Source: Liolophura sinensis
Taxonomy: Eukaryota; Mollusca; Polyplacophora; Chitonida; Chitonidae
Length of the DNA stretch: 64,000 nucleotides
Reading direction: 5' to 3'
Assembly (NCBI RefSeq): GCF_032854445.1
Contig: NC_088295.1
Location: 18,835,385-18,899,384, forward strand
The position numbers and the translations under genes were made by a program. Below, in pieces: positions 23,701 to 35,949 of the stretch; position 1 is the first letter of the stretch; each line of letters begins with the position of its first letter. The notes beneath the pieces were generated by a model, which saw only the letters and a program-made list of their open reading frames with translations, did not search any database and was not told the origin of the DNA.

Positions 23701-25271
23701 ACAAAACCAGCAAGCTTGTATGTGATGTCATTCTTGCTGACGTGGACTCAGTAGCAAAATTGGCAAGACAAACAGTTAATGATTTACTACGCTTAACAAC
23801 ATGAACAAAGGCTGGTTATTTCTATGTTTTATTTGAAAAAGAGAAAACAGAGATTAGTGTTTCACAGAGATTCGTAACATCATCGTTCTTAGCTTCCAAA
23901 CCACTAAGCCAGTGAATTGTGTTACATCAACAAATAGAGCAAAGTTGATTCTTTCTCATCTTGTCATTAAGGTATCTACTTGTACTGGTATGCATGAAAA
24001 TCTCTAAACCAGGCCTCTGACATTTAGAGCGTTCATTACTTTGCCCCTGACCATATAATGTATTGGAGACACATACAAAGTACCGGTACATATAGTTTTA
24101 CAGTTATATTTCATGCAGCCTTTTGTAAATGATAGACGATCTTTATATATCATGATCTCATTACCATATGAAGACAGTATGTGATTTCCAATTTCCATCC
24201 CTCCTTAAAAAAGTCATCAAAATAAAACATGGAGAATCACTGAGAAAATGATTATACAGGAATGAAAAAAGAACTGCAGAGATGAAACTGATACACCCTA
24301 ATTATTAATATAATATAAACACATGTTCCTATTTCAAAGAAACAAAGCATGTACCATTTCATTGTCTAGCACATATAGAAAAGGGTGTTGGTATAATCAT
24401 TTCTAACAGACTTGACAATACAGCATGAAATGCAAGGTGAAAAGAAAATGTAATGGATCCAGTAGATGGGTAAAGGATAATTTACCTCATTTAAATGTTC
24501 CTATTTGGTGTACATGTAATTATATATTTTATACAGTAGTTGGGATTATTAATAAACACAGCAGAAAATCTTGAAACATCACCAGCTACATGTACGTAAA
24601 ACATGGTCATGATAGCTGTGAAAAACGTATTGTAACCTTGGTCAGGGGGTACGAGATAAGAAAAAACTCAGACTGAACTACTGGACTAAATCTGGACCCC
24701 TAGAGTATTACCATCATGTGACATTTTCTTACTGGAATGTTCAGATTTTTCTACCATTACGTCTTACATACACATTACAATTGTTTTGTCTTCCTTTTCG
24801 GTGAAGAAATTGCCAGCTCAGAAAATACTCCTTTTACATGTCGGGTACAACTGATGACAAATAATCCACATCCTGTAAATATACATGCAGCTGATTATGT
24901 TACACTTTTAGGGACTGAATAAAATGCTTCTTTCTTATGGTCAGTATTAAAGCCAGTACTTAAACACCAAATCACCAGCGCAAAAGCTAGATAGTTATGT
25001 AAAAATCAGATTTGTCGAAATGGAAGACATGACTCTGATTTGACAATGCCCTGGTTTAAGTACATAGCATGTTTTTGCATTAACAAAACAGACAAAATGA
25101 CAATTTGTCAACAATCACATCAAAAAATGTAAATTTAGACAAAACATTATAAATGTATGTGAAACTTGAAGCAAATCAATCTTTAAACAAGGTAATAAAT
25201 CAAAAAGGGATACTGAATTTAAGATGATGGAGTAAGCTTTGCATTTACTGAGACTTGCTCTCTTTCATATT
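20722..25271. other. Intergenic region between the HADH 5' end and PRPSAP 3' end
   Basis: About 4.5 kb of AT-rich DNA. Open frames here (for example 22913-23290 on +) have no recognisable domain, no splice partners and ordinary non-coding composition. No repeat ends or RNA genes were identified. Confidence 0.5.
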
Positions 25272-25277
25272 TTTATT
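25272..25277 (-). terminator. Candidate PRPSAP polyadenylation signal AATAAA
   Basis: Minus-strand AATAAA 258 nt past the PRPSAP stop codon. Hexamer and spacing only. Confidence 0.35.
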
Positions 25278-25534
25278 TTCTGAGGTTTGAACATCATCAT
25301 CTTGCTCTACGATTAAGAAACACTCAACATCAAAACATGATTCATTCAATTAATATACACATTAAGTGAGATGGCAATACTCAGAACAGTGGGAAACAGT
25401 TAAATGAAGCAATGCACTCAGAAAAAAAAATGTCTGACCATGCAATAAGGAGAACCAAAGTGATCATTCAAAGTCATTCCTTCTGGGCAGTCAAATGATA
25501 TGGCACATGCATGGGTTAGTGCTGGATAAACAGG

Positions 25535-28500
25535 TCAGTCATCCATTCCAATGTTCCTGAACAGATACGACATAGATTCCCCGTAGTGTATGCGCCGTAT
25601 TGCCTCCGTCAGCATGATACTGATGTCTACGGTCTTTATCTTCTGGCACTGCATCTTCTGCACTTCGTGGGGTACGGTATTTGTGACCACAACCTACAAG
25701 AAATAAGAGGCTGTGTCAAGGTTTTCACATCCACACAAAGGAAATGTTCTTAGTTGCGGACTATAATTTGCGGAGTAGAGCAATAAAATTTAAAAAATAG
25801 TTTATTTTGTATTCTGCACATTTATAATGAGAAAGGACGCCAGCATTTTATTTTGTTTTTTATAATATTGCAGTTTGAAACATCACAACCAATGTACTAT
25901 TAATCAACACTGAGCCTATCTTATTAACTGACTACCAACGAGTTACCTCATCAATAGCTGAATTCTCAATGAGCCTGGGAGCATCCGATGACAAGAGACC
26001 GTGGGTAGCCATCACATAGATCTTATATGCGCCTCTGTCCCGTAACACTTCAGCCACTTTGACAAATGACAAGACATCATCCACAAGGTCCTCCTGCAGA
26101 ATAAAGTTCATGAGAACATTTTGCAGTTCAACAGCTCATTATAAAGTTGTACAGATCATCAGCTAGTTTTGTAGTTCAACAACAGGTTATACAGCTGCAT
26201 AGTTCATGATAAGTTTATGTAGTTCAAAAGGTTATACCGTCACATAGTTGAACAGAAGGTTATGTAATCAACAACAGGGTTTATAGTTATATAGTTCATC
26301 AGAAGATTATGTAGTCCTACAACAGCTTACAAGTTGTATAGTTCATCAGGTTATGTAGTTCAATAACAGTTTATACAGCTGTATAGTTCATCAGAAGGTT
26401 ATGTAATCAACAACAGGCTTCATAGTTATATAGTTCATCAGAAGATTACGTAATTCAACAACAGTTTATACAGTTTTATAGTTCATCAGAAGGTTGTGTA
26501 GTTCAATAACAATTTATACAGCTGTATAGTTCATCAGAAGGTTATGTAATCAACAACAGGGTTTATAGTTATATAGTTCATCAGAAGATTATGTAGTCTC
26601 TACAACAGTTTACAAGTTGTATAGTTCATCAGAAGGTTATGTAGTTTAACAGTTTATACAGTTATATAGTTCATCAGAAGATTATGTAATTCAACAACAG
26701 TTTATACAGTTTTATAGTTCATCAGAAGGTTGTGTAGTTCAATAACAGTTTATACAGCTGTATAGTTCATCAGAAGGTTATGTAGTTTAACAGTTTATAC
26801 AGTTATATAGTTCATCAGAAGATTATGTAATTCAACAACAGTTTATACAGTTTTATAGTTCATCAGAAGGTTGTGTAGTTCAATAACAGTTTATACAGCT
26901 GTATAGTTCATCAGAAGGTTATGTAGTTTAACAGTTTATACAGTTATATTAGTTCAACAACAGATTATACATGCATTTCCTCAGAAAAGCAATGCCTAAT
27001 AACATGTTACATAACAATACATGTATGTCATCAGCAGTTTAAAACTGGTTGTGTAGTTCAACAACAGTTTACAAGTTGAATAGTTTATCAGAAGGTTATG
27101 TAGTTCAACAACAGTTTATACCGTTGTATAGTTCATCAGAAGGTTATGTAGTTCAACAACAGTTTATACAGTTGTATAGTTCATCACAAGGTTATGTAGT
27201 TTAACAGTTTATACAGTTATATAGTTTATCAGAAGGTTGTGTAGTTTAACAACAGCTTATACAGTTGTATAGTTCATCAGAAGGTTGTGTAGTTCAACAA
27301 CAGATTATACATGCATTTCCTTAGAAAAGCAATACCTAATAACATGTTACATAACAATACATGTATTTCATCAGCAGTTTAAAACTGGTTTAAGAAAATT
27401 TCTTTTCACCACTGTTCTTCCAAATGCTACATTAACGTACCAAACCTGTCCAATCATCTTTATGTACAACACTGAAAAATAAAATCTTCTTAAAAGCAGA
27501 AAAGTTCATGGCTAAATTGCCACATGAATCAAATTCCAGGAAACACATAAAAACATTTATGATATGTGCTCACTATTATGGCTTCACGACATACATGTAG
27601 TATAACATGAAACCTTCGCATGTGCCATCGAGTAAAACAATAACCTTGTGAAAAGACTTCTGATTAATACACACGTTGAACCTCTACTGTTGATATATTT
27701 AGTTATTTATTTGATTGGTGTGTTTGACGCCCCACACAAGAACATTTCACTTTTACGACGGCGGCCAGCATTATGGTGGGAGGAAACCGGGCAGAGCCTG
27801 GGAGAAATTCTCAACCATTTGCAAGTTGCTGGCAGATCTTCCCACGTACGGCTGGAGAGGAAGCAAGCACGAGCTGAACTTGAATTCACAGCGGCCGCAT
27901 TGGTGAGAGGCTCCTGGGTCATTACACAGCGCTAGTGCGATAACCAACTGAGCCATGGAGGCCTCTAACTACTGTTGATACATGTCTGCCAGACTTCACC
28001 ATTATATAGATCAGATTTTTAGTTCACAACCAGGCCAAAGTTATCAATACATTCCATTTTTTTTTTTCACAAATTGTTACTGATGTACATGAGAGAGTAA
28101 ATAAAAAGAGCCTACCACTATGATGGCTATTCTTCCTCCTACATCTCCCACCACGTTTAATGGCGGCTTTTCCTTGGCCTTCAAAACTGTCAACAAAAAT
28201 GCAATTAATTTTCTTCACACAATTAAAAGGCAAAATGTTGTTTCCAAATGAATGATTTCACAGAGCTTATAATATAACTGAAACATTTCTTGTACTTACA
28301 ATGACAATACACAGGAAATTTTGGTAAATTTGTTACAGATCTTTGTATCTGACCAGTTGCATACATCTGTAAACACATCAGATTTATTGCTGATCATAAC
28401 TTGAGTTTTCCCCCCTTGTATCATACATTCTTTCTGCTCTATAGGCAGATGAAATCATTAGGTATAAAAAAAACATGATTTGCCATTCTTGACAATGGCT

Positions 28501-31500
28501 GTACAACTCTTACTACATACTTGTTGTACTCTAGATCAACTCTATGGACCCTACAAATTATTGGCCCCATTAAACATTCATTAATTTCAACCTGTCATGC
28601 TTTTTTGCAAGAATAACACTTGTTCTGCATTAAGCTTCTGAGTTCTGTATCAATTTCAATAATATTAAAGCCATATTTTCGTGGCCACCCCACTGACATA
28701 TGTCACCAGATACAATGATCTATCGAGTGACAGTCTTGTCAAATCAGTGCTCGGCCAGTTTTATACCATGGCATGCAGAGGGCAAGAAACCAAGACAGCC
28801 AGTTCAAAATCCTTAGGCCTGTCATGGTATTTAACAACATAGATGGCACTGGTTGCCCAGTGCAACCGTCTATCTTGTAGACAGCTTTTATACAGACCAG
28901 CATGTCATGTGTAACATCATAAATGGCGCCTCTCGTAGAATGAGATCTTTACATATTAACGGGAAAGACGTAATTGTCCGTTACTTTTGAATCACAATCT
29001 GATCGGTTAGGGTCTGTAACGCTCGTCATTTTCGAACTGTATCTAATACCGCTTAACCTGGGGCTAGGGGCCATGCTCACTACATCTGCATGATGCCTTT
29101 ATGAACAGTTGCAATCAAAGCGCGACTGAGATACTTGTTTAACTGTTATTTGACCTGGAACACATTCATGGACTACGAATTTGAACTTTGATATGGAATT
29201 CATGCCTGGAATATCCACTGTCTGCCTGGCATCATTGAATACTGATGACCACTCCCCTGTGTGTTACCGCCTTTATTTCTTATTTGTATAATTTCTTACA
29301 TACCTTTGTCTTTGGGAGTTAGTGTTAAACATTGTTTTGGAAATGGATCTTGCGATTATCGACTTGGAACGCTCTTTACGGACTACGAATAGTATATGAA
29401 TGTCGGACATGATGTTTATATTGAATACATAAAGGATTCAACCTTGGTTTCCAATTGAACAGTCTAGACTCATTGCATTGCACCATAAAACCATATATCA
29501 TTTTTATAAACACATACTCAGTATGCGATTCATTTCAGCTGAATCTATGTAATCATGTATAAGTATTGGGTGGGAACCAGTAATGGTTTCAGCTGCTTAA
29601 AAATGTGTGCTCCCTCTATAGGAAAGTATAGGGAGTACATATTTCTGAAAAAATATCTTCTGTAGCACTGCATACCTGTGTACATGAGATCTATTGATGT
29701 GAAATGATTTGAGTAGGTAGGTCAAGCAGATACATAAAAACTAATATACTCACAGGGCATGATTTCAATCCCCCACTCCGCTCGTCTTTCATCCGTCTCA
29801 TGTTCGTGCAATGGTGGGGAATGTCTCCCATCATCCTCTTCTGTTTCAACCGGCTCCTCCCCATGAATGACAGCAATGGACAGACGAAGACGCTCAGCGT
29901 ACGATGTAGCCCGCTTCACCTGGTTAGGGTTGCGTGCCACAATTACAGCATTTCTGTAATCTGGGATCTGAGAGAACATAAACTTTTTCTCTCACACTGG
30001 TCAAACATGAACCACAAGGTATTAAACAGTACAGCAACAATGTCAGTTACTGTGCTTGGTTAGAAATACACACATGTAGAAAAAACAGAACACAATAAAC
30101 TGGAAAAGAGAATTTAGAAGATTTCAATATCAATGGGAAAAAATCAAAGCATAAAGTTGTTCTAGAATCAAAATCACACCATAAGAAAAAGAACATCAGA
30201 AAACCATTGGAAAGAGGAGGAAACATATCGGATAGCCGTTACACCTTACCTCTTTGACAACATACTCCATGAGAAAAGGTGACGCCCGCAGATTATCCAC
30301 TGGTACATTAAAGTAACCCTGAATCTCCTTCTGATGCAAATCCATGGTGATAATGTGTGTCATTCCTAAAACAGCAAAGATTACATATACATGTGGGTGC
30401 ACAGAAGCATCACTGTAAATCTAGCAAACGCATGAGTCACTTTTTCAGGTTTACAAATATTCAACCCAACACCATAAAATAAAATTCTGTTACACAGATT
30501 TGCGAAGACACAAAGCCACCAGAGAATTCAGATGTAAAGCTAGGATCTGTGTCGTCTAAAATGAACAACACATACCCCATGCATATACATGTACACATTC
30601 AAGCCACAAACTCTTTAATCTGCCTGCTGACTGTTGTTTGCCACTAACTCACTAACCTGATCTGTTGATCATTGTGGCTATACTCATTACCCTCATTTGC
30701 TGATCACGGTGGCTATACTCACTACCCTGATCTGATGATAATTGTTGCTACTTTCACTAATCTGATCTGTTCATCATTGTGGCTATACTCAATAACCTCA
30801 TCTGCTGATCAATGTGGTTACACTCACTAACCTCATCTGCTGATATCTGAGGCTATACTCAATACCCTGATCTACTGATCACTGTGGCTATACTCACTAT
30901 CCTGATTTGCTGATCATTGTGGTTATACTCACTGCCCTGATCTGCTGATCACTGTGGTTATACTCAATAACCTCATCTGCTGATAATTGTGGTTATACTC
31001 ACTACCCTGATCTGCTGATCACTGTTGCCATACTCACTCACCTGATGTGATGATAATTGTTGCTACTTTCACTAAACTGATCTGTTGATCATTGTGGCTA
31101 TACTCAATACCCTGATCTGCTGATCACTGTGGCTATACTCAATAACCTCATCTGCTGATCATTGTGGTTACACTCACTACCCTGATCTGCTGATCACTGT
31201 GGCTATACTCAATACCCTGATCTGCTGATCACTGTGGCTATACTCATTACCCTGATCTGCTGATCACGGTGGCTACACTCACCACCCTAATCTGATAATA
31301 ATTCTTGCTACTTTCACTAATCTGATCTGTTGATCATTGTGGCTTTGCTCAATACCCTAATCTGCTGATCATTGTGGCTATACTCATTAACCTCATCTGC
31401 TGATCACTGTGGCTATACTCACTATCCTGATTTGCTGATCATTGTGGCTATACTCACTACCCTGATCGGCTGATCACTGTGGCTATACTCACTACCCTGA

Positions 31501-34500
31501 TCTGCTGATCACTGTGGCTATACTCACTAGCCTGATCTGCTGAACACTGGTTATATTCACTAACCTGATCTGCTGATCATTGTGGCGATCAACTTTGAGG
31601 CTATGCAGCCTCTCTTCCTCATCTTGCTCTGTTTAGAGTATGGTAGATAAGGGATAACTCCAACAATACATCTGGCCGAAGCTGTTTTACAAGCATAGGC
31701 TATTATCAGCATCTCCATGATATCAGTGTTCACATCTCTGAAGCGAGATAGTATGGTAGATAGTATGGTATCAATGCAAGCCTATGAGGAGTCAAGAATT
31801 ACATGGATTGTCACAAAAATACACTGACAATGCAGGCTTATCACCAAAATCAAGGTAAACATACTCAATTATAGTAGAAATAGAAATTTAAAATGGGCAA
31901 AACATGGGATACAAAATAGCACAATTATCGTATAATTTTAACACAGCTTGGTGGTTGCTTGATACAAATACAAGTCCTCGTACAAAACAGCGTAACTACC
32001 ACATATTATAAAAAGAATACACTGTTTTCTCGTTCACAAATGTTGAAAATTGGGAAAGGGGGGGGGGGGTGTAATCCACCAATATTATATAGGGTACGTT
32101 TAGATTAACATATTAAATCTAGTTTCCTTACTTGGTTCCTGTTTGGATGATATACACATCCTTTCCTCGGACGGATTCCTTGATCTCAACCACTGTCTCT
32201 GTCAGATGAGAGTAATACATGATTACATAGTTAATTCTAATAGTTGCTATATACACATATGACGTACCCTAAGTCATGTTAGGAATTAAATGTAAACTGT
32301 GATTTGCTTCCAACATAACCTTGGTCATTACCAAACATATGGAAGTCTTATCAGATATTCAAGGTTCATACAAATTCTTTACAAACCGAACACCCACCAC
32401 CCCCACCCCACATTCCACCAAAAAAAAAAAAGGAAAAAAAATACAAAAATTCAACTGAACTGATGAAGCAAAGAGGATATATACCTCTGTCAGCTTTCCT
32501 ATATGCCACCATATCACCCTTTTTGATTCCAAGACGACTGAAATGGAAAAGAAAATATTGTCTAAAATCCAGCTACAAAGCCTACCACTTAGTGCCATGT
32601 TAAAGATAATGCAAATGCAAGAACAATATACCAATGGTTGGATGAAACAGGACTCATTTAAAATTTGCCTCATAGGTCAGATCATCCCTGATGATAACGA
32701 AAATCTAATGAGCTAAGTGTGGCTGAATTGGTTTGAACATGTTAAATAATTGCAAGGTCACTGGTCAAGGGATAATGATTTGAAATTTTTTCTAAAGATC
32801 ATCACTCAATCATCTTCATTTTCTTCTGACTTATCTGGTATTGCTACAATATGCTCCACAAAAGACTGTCTTACAGAGGGGTTTGTACACTTTACATAAT
32901 TTGGGGTTTTGTAATCCATCTTATTTTCATTCCAAGCATAAGACTATTACAATAGGCTTAAAGGGATACAAAACTGACATTGATTGGCTAACAGTGGACA
33001 AAGGGTTTCCTGGCTTAAACCATGTAGCCTTGGTCACACTTGAATAAATCTGCCATACCCAGTACCTAAAACCCAGGGGGACATGTCAATTTCACAGATC
33101 AGCCAATCAGAATCGATTCGGTATCTCTTTAATACGAACATATTCACAAACCGGGTAAACCAAAATTTGTATACCAGTATAGCAAGAAAGATTACAGTTC
33201 AATGAGTTGAACATAGATGCTTAATTTCTTTATTTTTCAAAGGTTTATATCGATGTTCACAACAAGAAAAAAGGATACAGGGCTTCCCCTGGCACTTGCC
33301 ATTGTTGCCAATTGCAAATAAAAATTTGGGTTGGCGATAAAATCAGGGAAATGGCGAAAGTTTTTGACGACAAAATTATTTACTCGAGCATATACACTGG
33401 TTATTGAAGAGGCGGAAATGGCGACAGCATGAAGACTCGCAATGCACATGGCCATGTGTTGTTCTTCTCTTTTCAAATAGAAATAATAGGTTGGTGAACG
33501 TAATCACAGTTTCGTATAAACCACATGCTTTTATTTTATTTTATTTTTTTAAGCAAGCATCACATTCGTTTTTTAAAATTATTTAAAAAAAAAACGGTAG
33601 CAGAGCTTCCACTTGTGCTCAGCATTGTCACAAATTTAGAACAATTTTTCGAAATGGTGATAAAATTTGAAAATATGCGAATGTTTTTGGTGATGAATTT
33701 ATTTACCTAAGAAGATGTACAAACGTTATACACAAATTACCTGGCGAAGTTTTCCTAGTACTTTTCAGGCATGAGAGTTTTCTCTGGTTTTATAAGTATT
33801 TTTGCTATTTTCTGATGAAAACAATCCATTTACTTTTATTTCAAACTGCTTCATTTCTGCGAATCAATAACAACATAGTCACGGCGATTTTAACTGACAG
33901 AAATCTACAAAGAGGGTTCTTGAAAGTTGACTTACATCAGATAACGCTTGAAAATCATCTTTGTTAACTAATGAACGAAAATCATAGCATTTTGGGGATG
34001 CATAGCCAAATCTAAACAAAAAAATTAAATTAAAAAAATAACTATTAAGGGAGATAAAAAATATAGGTAGTGTTAGACATGTAAATGAAGTTACCTCCCT
34101 TGAAAAATTTAACCCTTCCACCCTTGAACTAAATTTTATAAATTTATTTGGTAACAAATTTTTTTGATAGAGGAAATTACATTTTACTAGGGCCCTACAC
34201 AGATTAATTGAAAAAAGGTCTGATTTTTTTCAAAAAACAAAAACCTTCTGCCATTATTTTGAGGGCAATTGTTCTAAATGTGGCATGGGATATTGCTGGA
34301 AGAGACCACACTGATTCCTGGCAGCTATCGCAAGGTTGATAAAAACGAATTACAGATGGAGACCACTATGAGTCATGGATACTGCCCTCATTCAGTCAGC
34401 TGAAGATCACAAAGATTAAGTTAAGGCCACTAAGAAAGTATGCCTAAAGAAAAATTATACTGTCTACAAAATCTGATGAGTGGCTAAAAAAAATACTGAT

Positions 34501-35194
34501 CCAGAGGAAGCCCTGGGATAGAACTGTAAATTAATTTGTGGGTCAAAACCACCCCAAAATAGGTTCACAAATCCATGCATTCCTTCACCAATAACACATA
34601 CCATTCACACACATTATGGACTGTATGAATTTAACAGTATCACAACTTTGTGCCTGCGTAACATATGATATCATAGTTACACGCTTCATAGTAATACTAA
34701 TTAGCCGTGTCGGTATTTCAAGAGGCCCGCAAGTTCACTCAGATATTGACAAGACAGGGTGGAGGCTCTCACAAAATAAAGCAGCTATAGGGCGAGATTT
34801 TACTATGCTTGCTAGAAAGAATATAGGCCTACGTATCACATAGCCAGGTTTGTCACTCTGGTTTATGGGCTGTTAGCAGCTGCTGTAAAATCATATATTT
34901 TAGCCGCATTAATTCGCGACAGCCTCACCCTGTCTCGTCCAAACCTGCGTGAGCTCCCAAGACTCCTGAAATGACGACTCGGTTTATAGTAACCAAACTG
35001 TCAAAATAATTAACACCTCTATGCTTAATGTTGTTGATCTGCATTTTCATCATTCTTGTCATTCAGCGACATTGAGAAAAAATACTTTGTACACCAAACT
35101 TGGCATACCCTATGATGAGATTAGAAAGTTCTGGGTGGGAATTGCCGGCCAAAACCACCATTGGTCCCTTCTGCTCGATTGACAACTGGCTCAT
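25535..35194 (-). CDS. PRPSAP: Phosphoribosyl pyrophosphate synthetase-associated protein (9 exons, complete)
   Basis: A PRPSAP1/2-type protein, a PRPP synthetase homologue that joins the synthetase complex as a regulatory, non-catalytic subunit in the cytosol. Coding exons in transcript order: 35194-35109, 32537-32485, 32198-32132, 31737-31565, 30365-30250, 29967-29754, 28186-28116, 26093-25947, 25693-25535 (stop TGA), 361 residues, close to 356-369 in vertebrates; every junction phase fits. Motifs: [15 protein letters not shown] near the start, [61 protein letters not shown], the PRPSAP-specific insert with [20 protein letters not shown] and [12 protein letters not shown]. The PRPP-binding loop is degenerate ([11 protein letters not shown] in place of the VDDxxDTxGT type of active synthetases), which separates it from PRPS1/2. 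A single invertebrate copy would be co-orthologous to PRPSAP1 and PRPSAP2. Introns after exon 4 and before exon 8 carry minisatellites at the splice sites. Confidence 0.93.
26105..27310 (-). repeat. About 48-bp minisatellite abutting the acceptor of PRPSAP exon 8
   Basis: Tandem units of about 47-49 bp; on the + strand a typical unit holds TTCATCAGAAGGTTATGTAG, TTCAATAACAG and TTTATACAGCTGTATAG. The array reaches within about 10-15 bp of the 3' splice site of exon 26093-25947. The intron end (CATGAACTTTATTCTGCAG on the minus strand) itself resembles a diverged unit (CATGAACTATGCAG). Between about 26620 and 26950 three units form a higher-order repeat of about 142 bp. Confidence 0.9.
27701..27964 (-). 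mobile_element. SINE family A copy, minus strand
   Basis: Reverse-complement copy. On the + strand it starts with the complement of the tail (ATTTGATTGGTG), passes GGCGGCCAGCATTATGGTGG and ends with the complement of the head (CAACTGAGCCATGGAGGCC). It is nearly full length and lies in a PRPSAP intron. Confidence 0.85.
28187..29753 (-). other. PRPSAP intron 6
   Basis: 1.57 kb of intron with no recognised element. A small imperfect hairpin lies at about 28842-28878. Bases 28680-29470 are GC-richer than the flanks and may be an old repeat, but no termini are visible. Confidence 0.4.
30650..31590 (-). repeat. 35-bp minisatellite seeded by a PRPSAP exon end and donor
   Basis: About 27 units of 35 bp. 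On the minus strand a unit reads GCCACAGTGATCAGCAGATC then AGGGTAGTGAGTATA. The last codons of exon 31737-31565 (ATMISRS plus one G) read GCCACAATGATCAGCAGATC then AG, followed by donor GTTAGTGAATATA. The array therefore begins inside the exon and repeats the exon end plus 5' splice site into the intron. Variants with GTTAGTG and GTTATTG in place of GGTAGTG occur across the array. Confidence 0.93.
32055..32070 (+). repeat. Poly-G tract
   Basis: A G homopolymer of about 13 bp in a PRPSAP intron, near other homopolymers. Confidence 0.7.
32538..35108 (-). other. PRPSAP intron 1
   Basis: 2.6 kb of intron. Two diverged copies of a segment of about 130 bp occur at about 33270-33400 and 33600-33725 (shared GGCTTCC/AGCTTCC, ATGGCGA/ATGGTGATAAAAT, TTATTTAC). 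They suggest an old tandem or TE-derived repeat; no coding remnant is seen. Confidence 0.4.
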
Positions 35195-35949
35195 CTTGGA
35201 CGTGTGTGTCCTCTTTCCGTTGCGTGTGGCCTATTCCTGCCGCTCGCAAAATTGATATCATCAAACAGAACTCTTCTGTGCACAGAGGTAAATAAGTGCC
35301 ACAAAATACTCTCTATGAAATAGAGGTAAAAATGTAGTATGTAGCCGCGGAACGTCAAATATTGTCCATCACCTGATTTGTTATTTTCTCGATAAAAAGA
35401 AATGCTGGAAAGCAGCTTCGAGAAGTCTGGAATTTACGATACCATTCACGGGTAAGTGTACTCCATGATTCAAGAGTTGATGGGCTGTCCAATCATGTTG
35501 GAGCGATTTTGTTCGTCCTGTCATTGTCAGCGTTGATCAAGTTGCGCTTCAAAAATTCGAACGCGCTACAGCATGTCTTTTTGGATGGAGTGGGAAAGCA
35601 CAAACTGTTCCTTTTTCTTCAAATTGTGCGCAGTTAACTTAATGGTATGTGTAATTGCGTACAGCTGATAGAGAACACACGTGTGCTTACAGTTAACTTG
35701 CTATGCAAGTAGTTTGACGCCATATTCACCAGGGCGACAGGCCTCTGCATGTCTTTCTCAGCCCGGGTACAAGTGGAAAATACCACCAAACATCTGTCGT
35801 GTACATTCTACAGTTCTTAGACTTTATTTTGTTTAATTGTTTTTCTTGGTCATGTGGTTGTACTATGGATATGTGTGTACTAATTTCTGAAAATTTACCC
35901 TTAGTTTGTGCGGCAGTGAGAGCTAAAGAACACAGGAGTATCATTCAGG
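35195..35949. promoter_or_regulatory. Shared head-to-head region of PRPSAP and CEP112
   Basis: The two start codons diverge and are 755 bp apart, so both promoters must lie here unless there are distant 5' exons. No clear TATA box is seen. A possible CEP112 5' UTR exon ends at the donor CACGG/GTAAGTG near 35451, with a candidate acceptor GTGCGGCAG near 35913; this is weak. Confidence 0.55.

Noticed and set aside
28842-28878. Short hairpin (CACTGG/CCAGTG with ATAGA/TCTAT) as a possible microRNA
   Set aside because: The stem is about 14 bp with a bulge, too short for a microRNA precursor.
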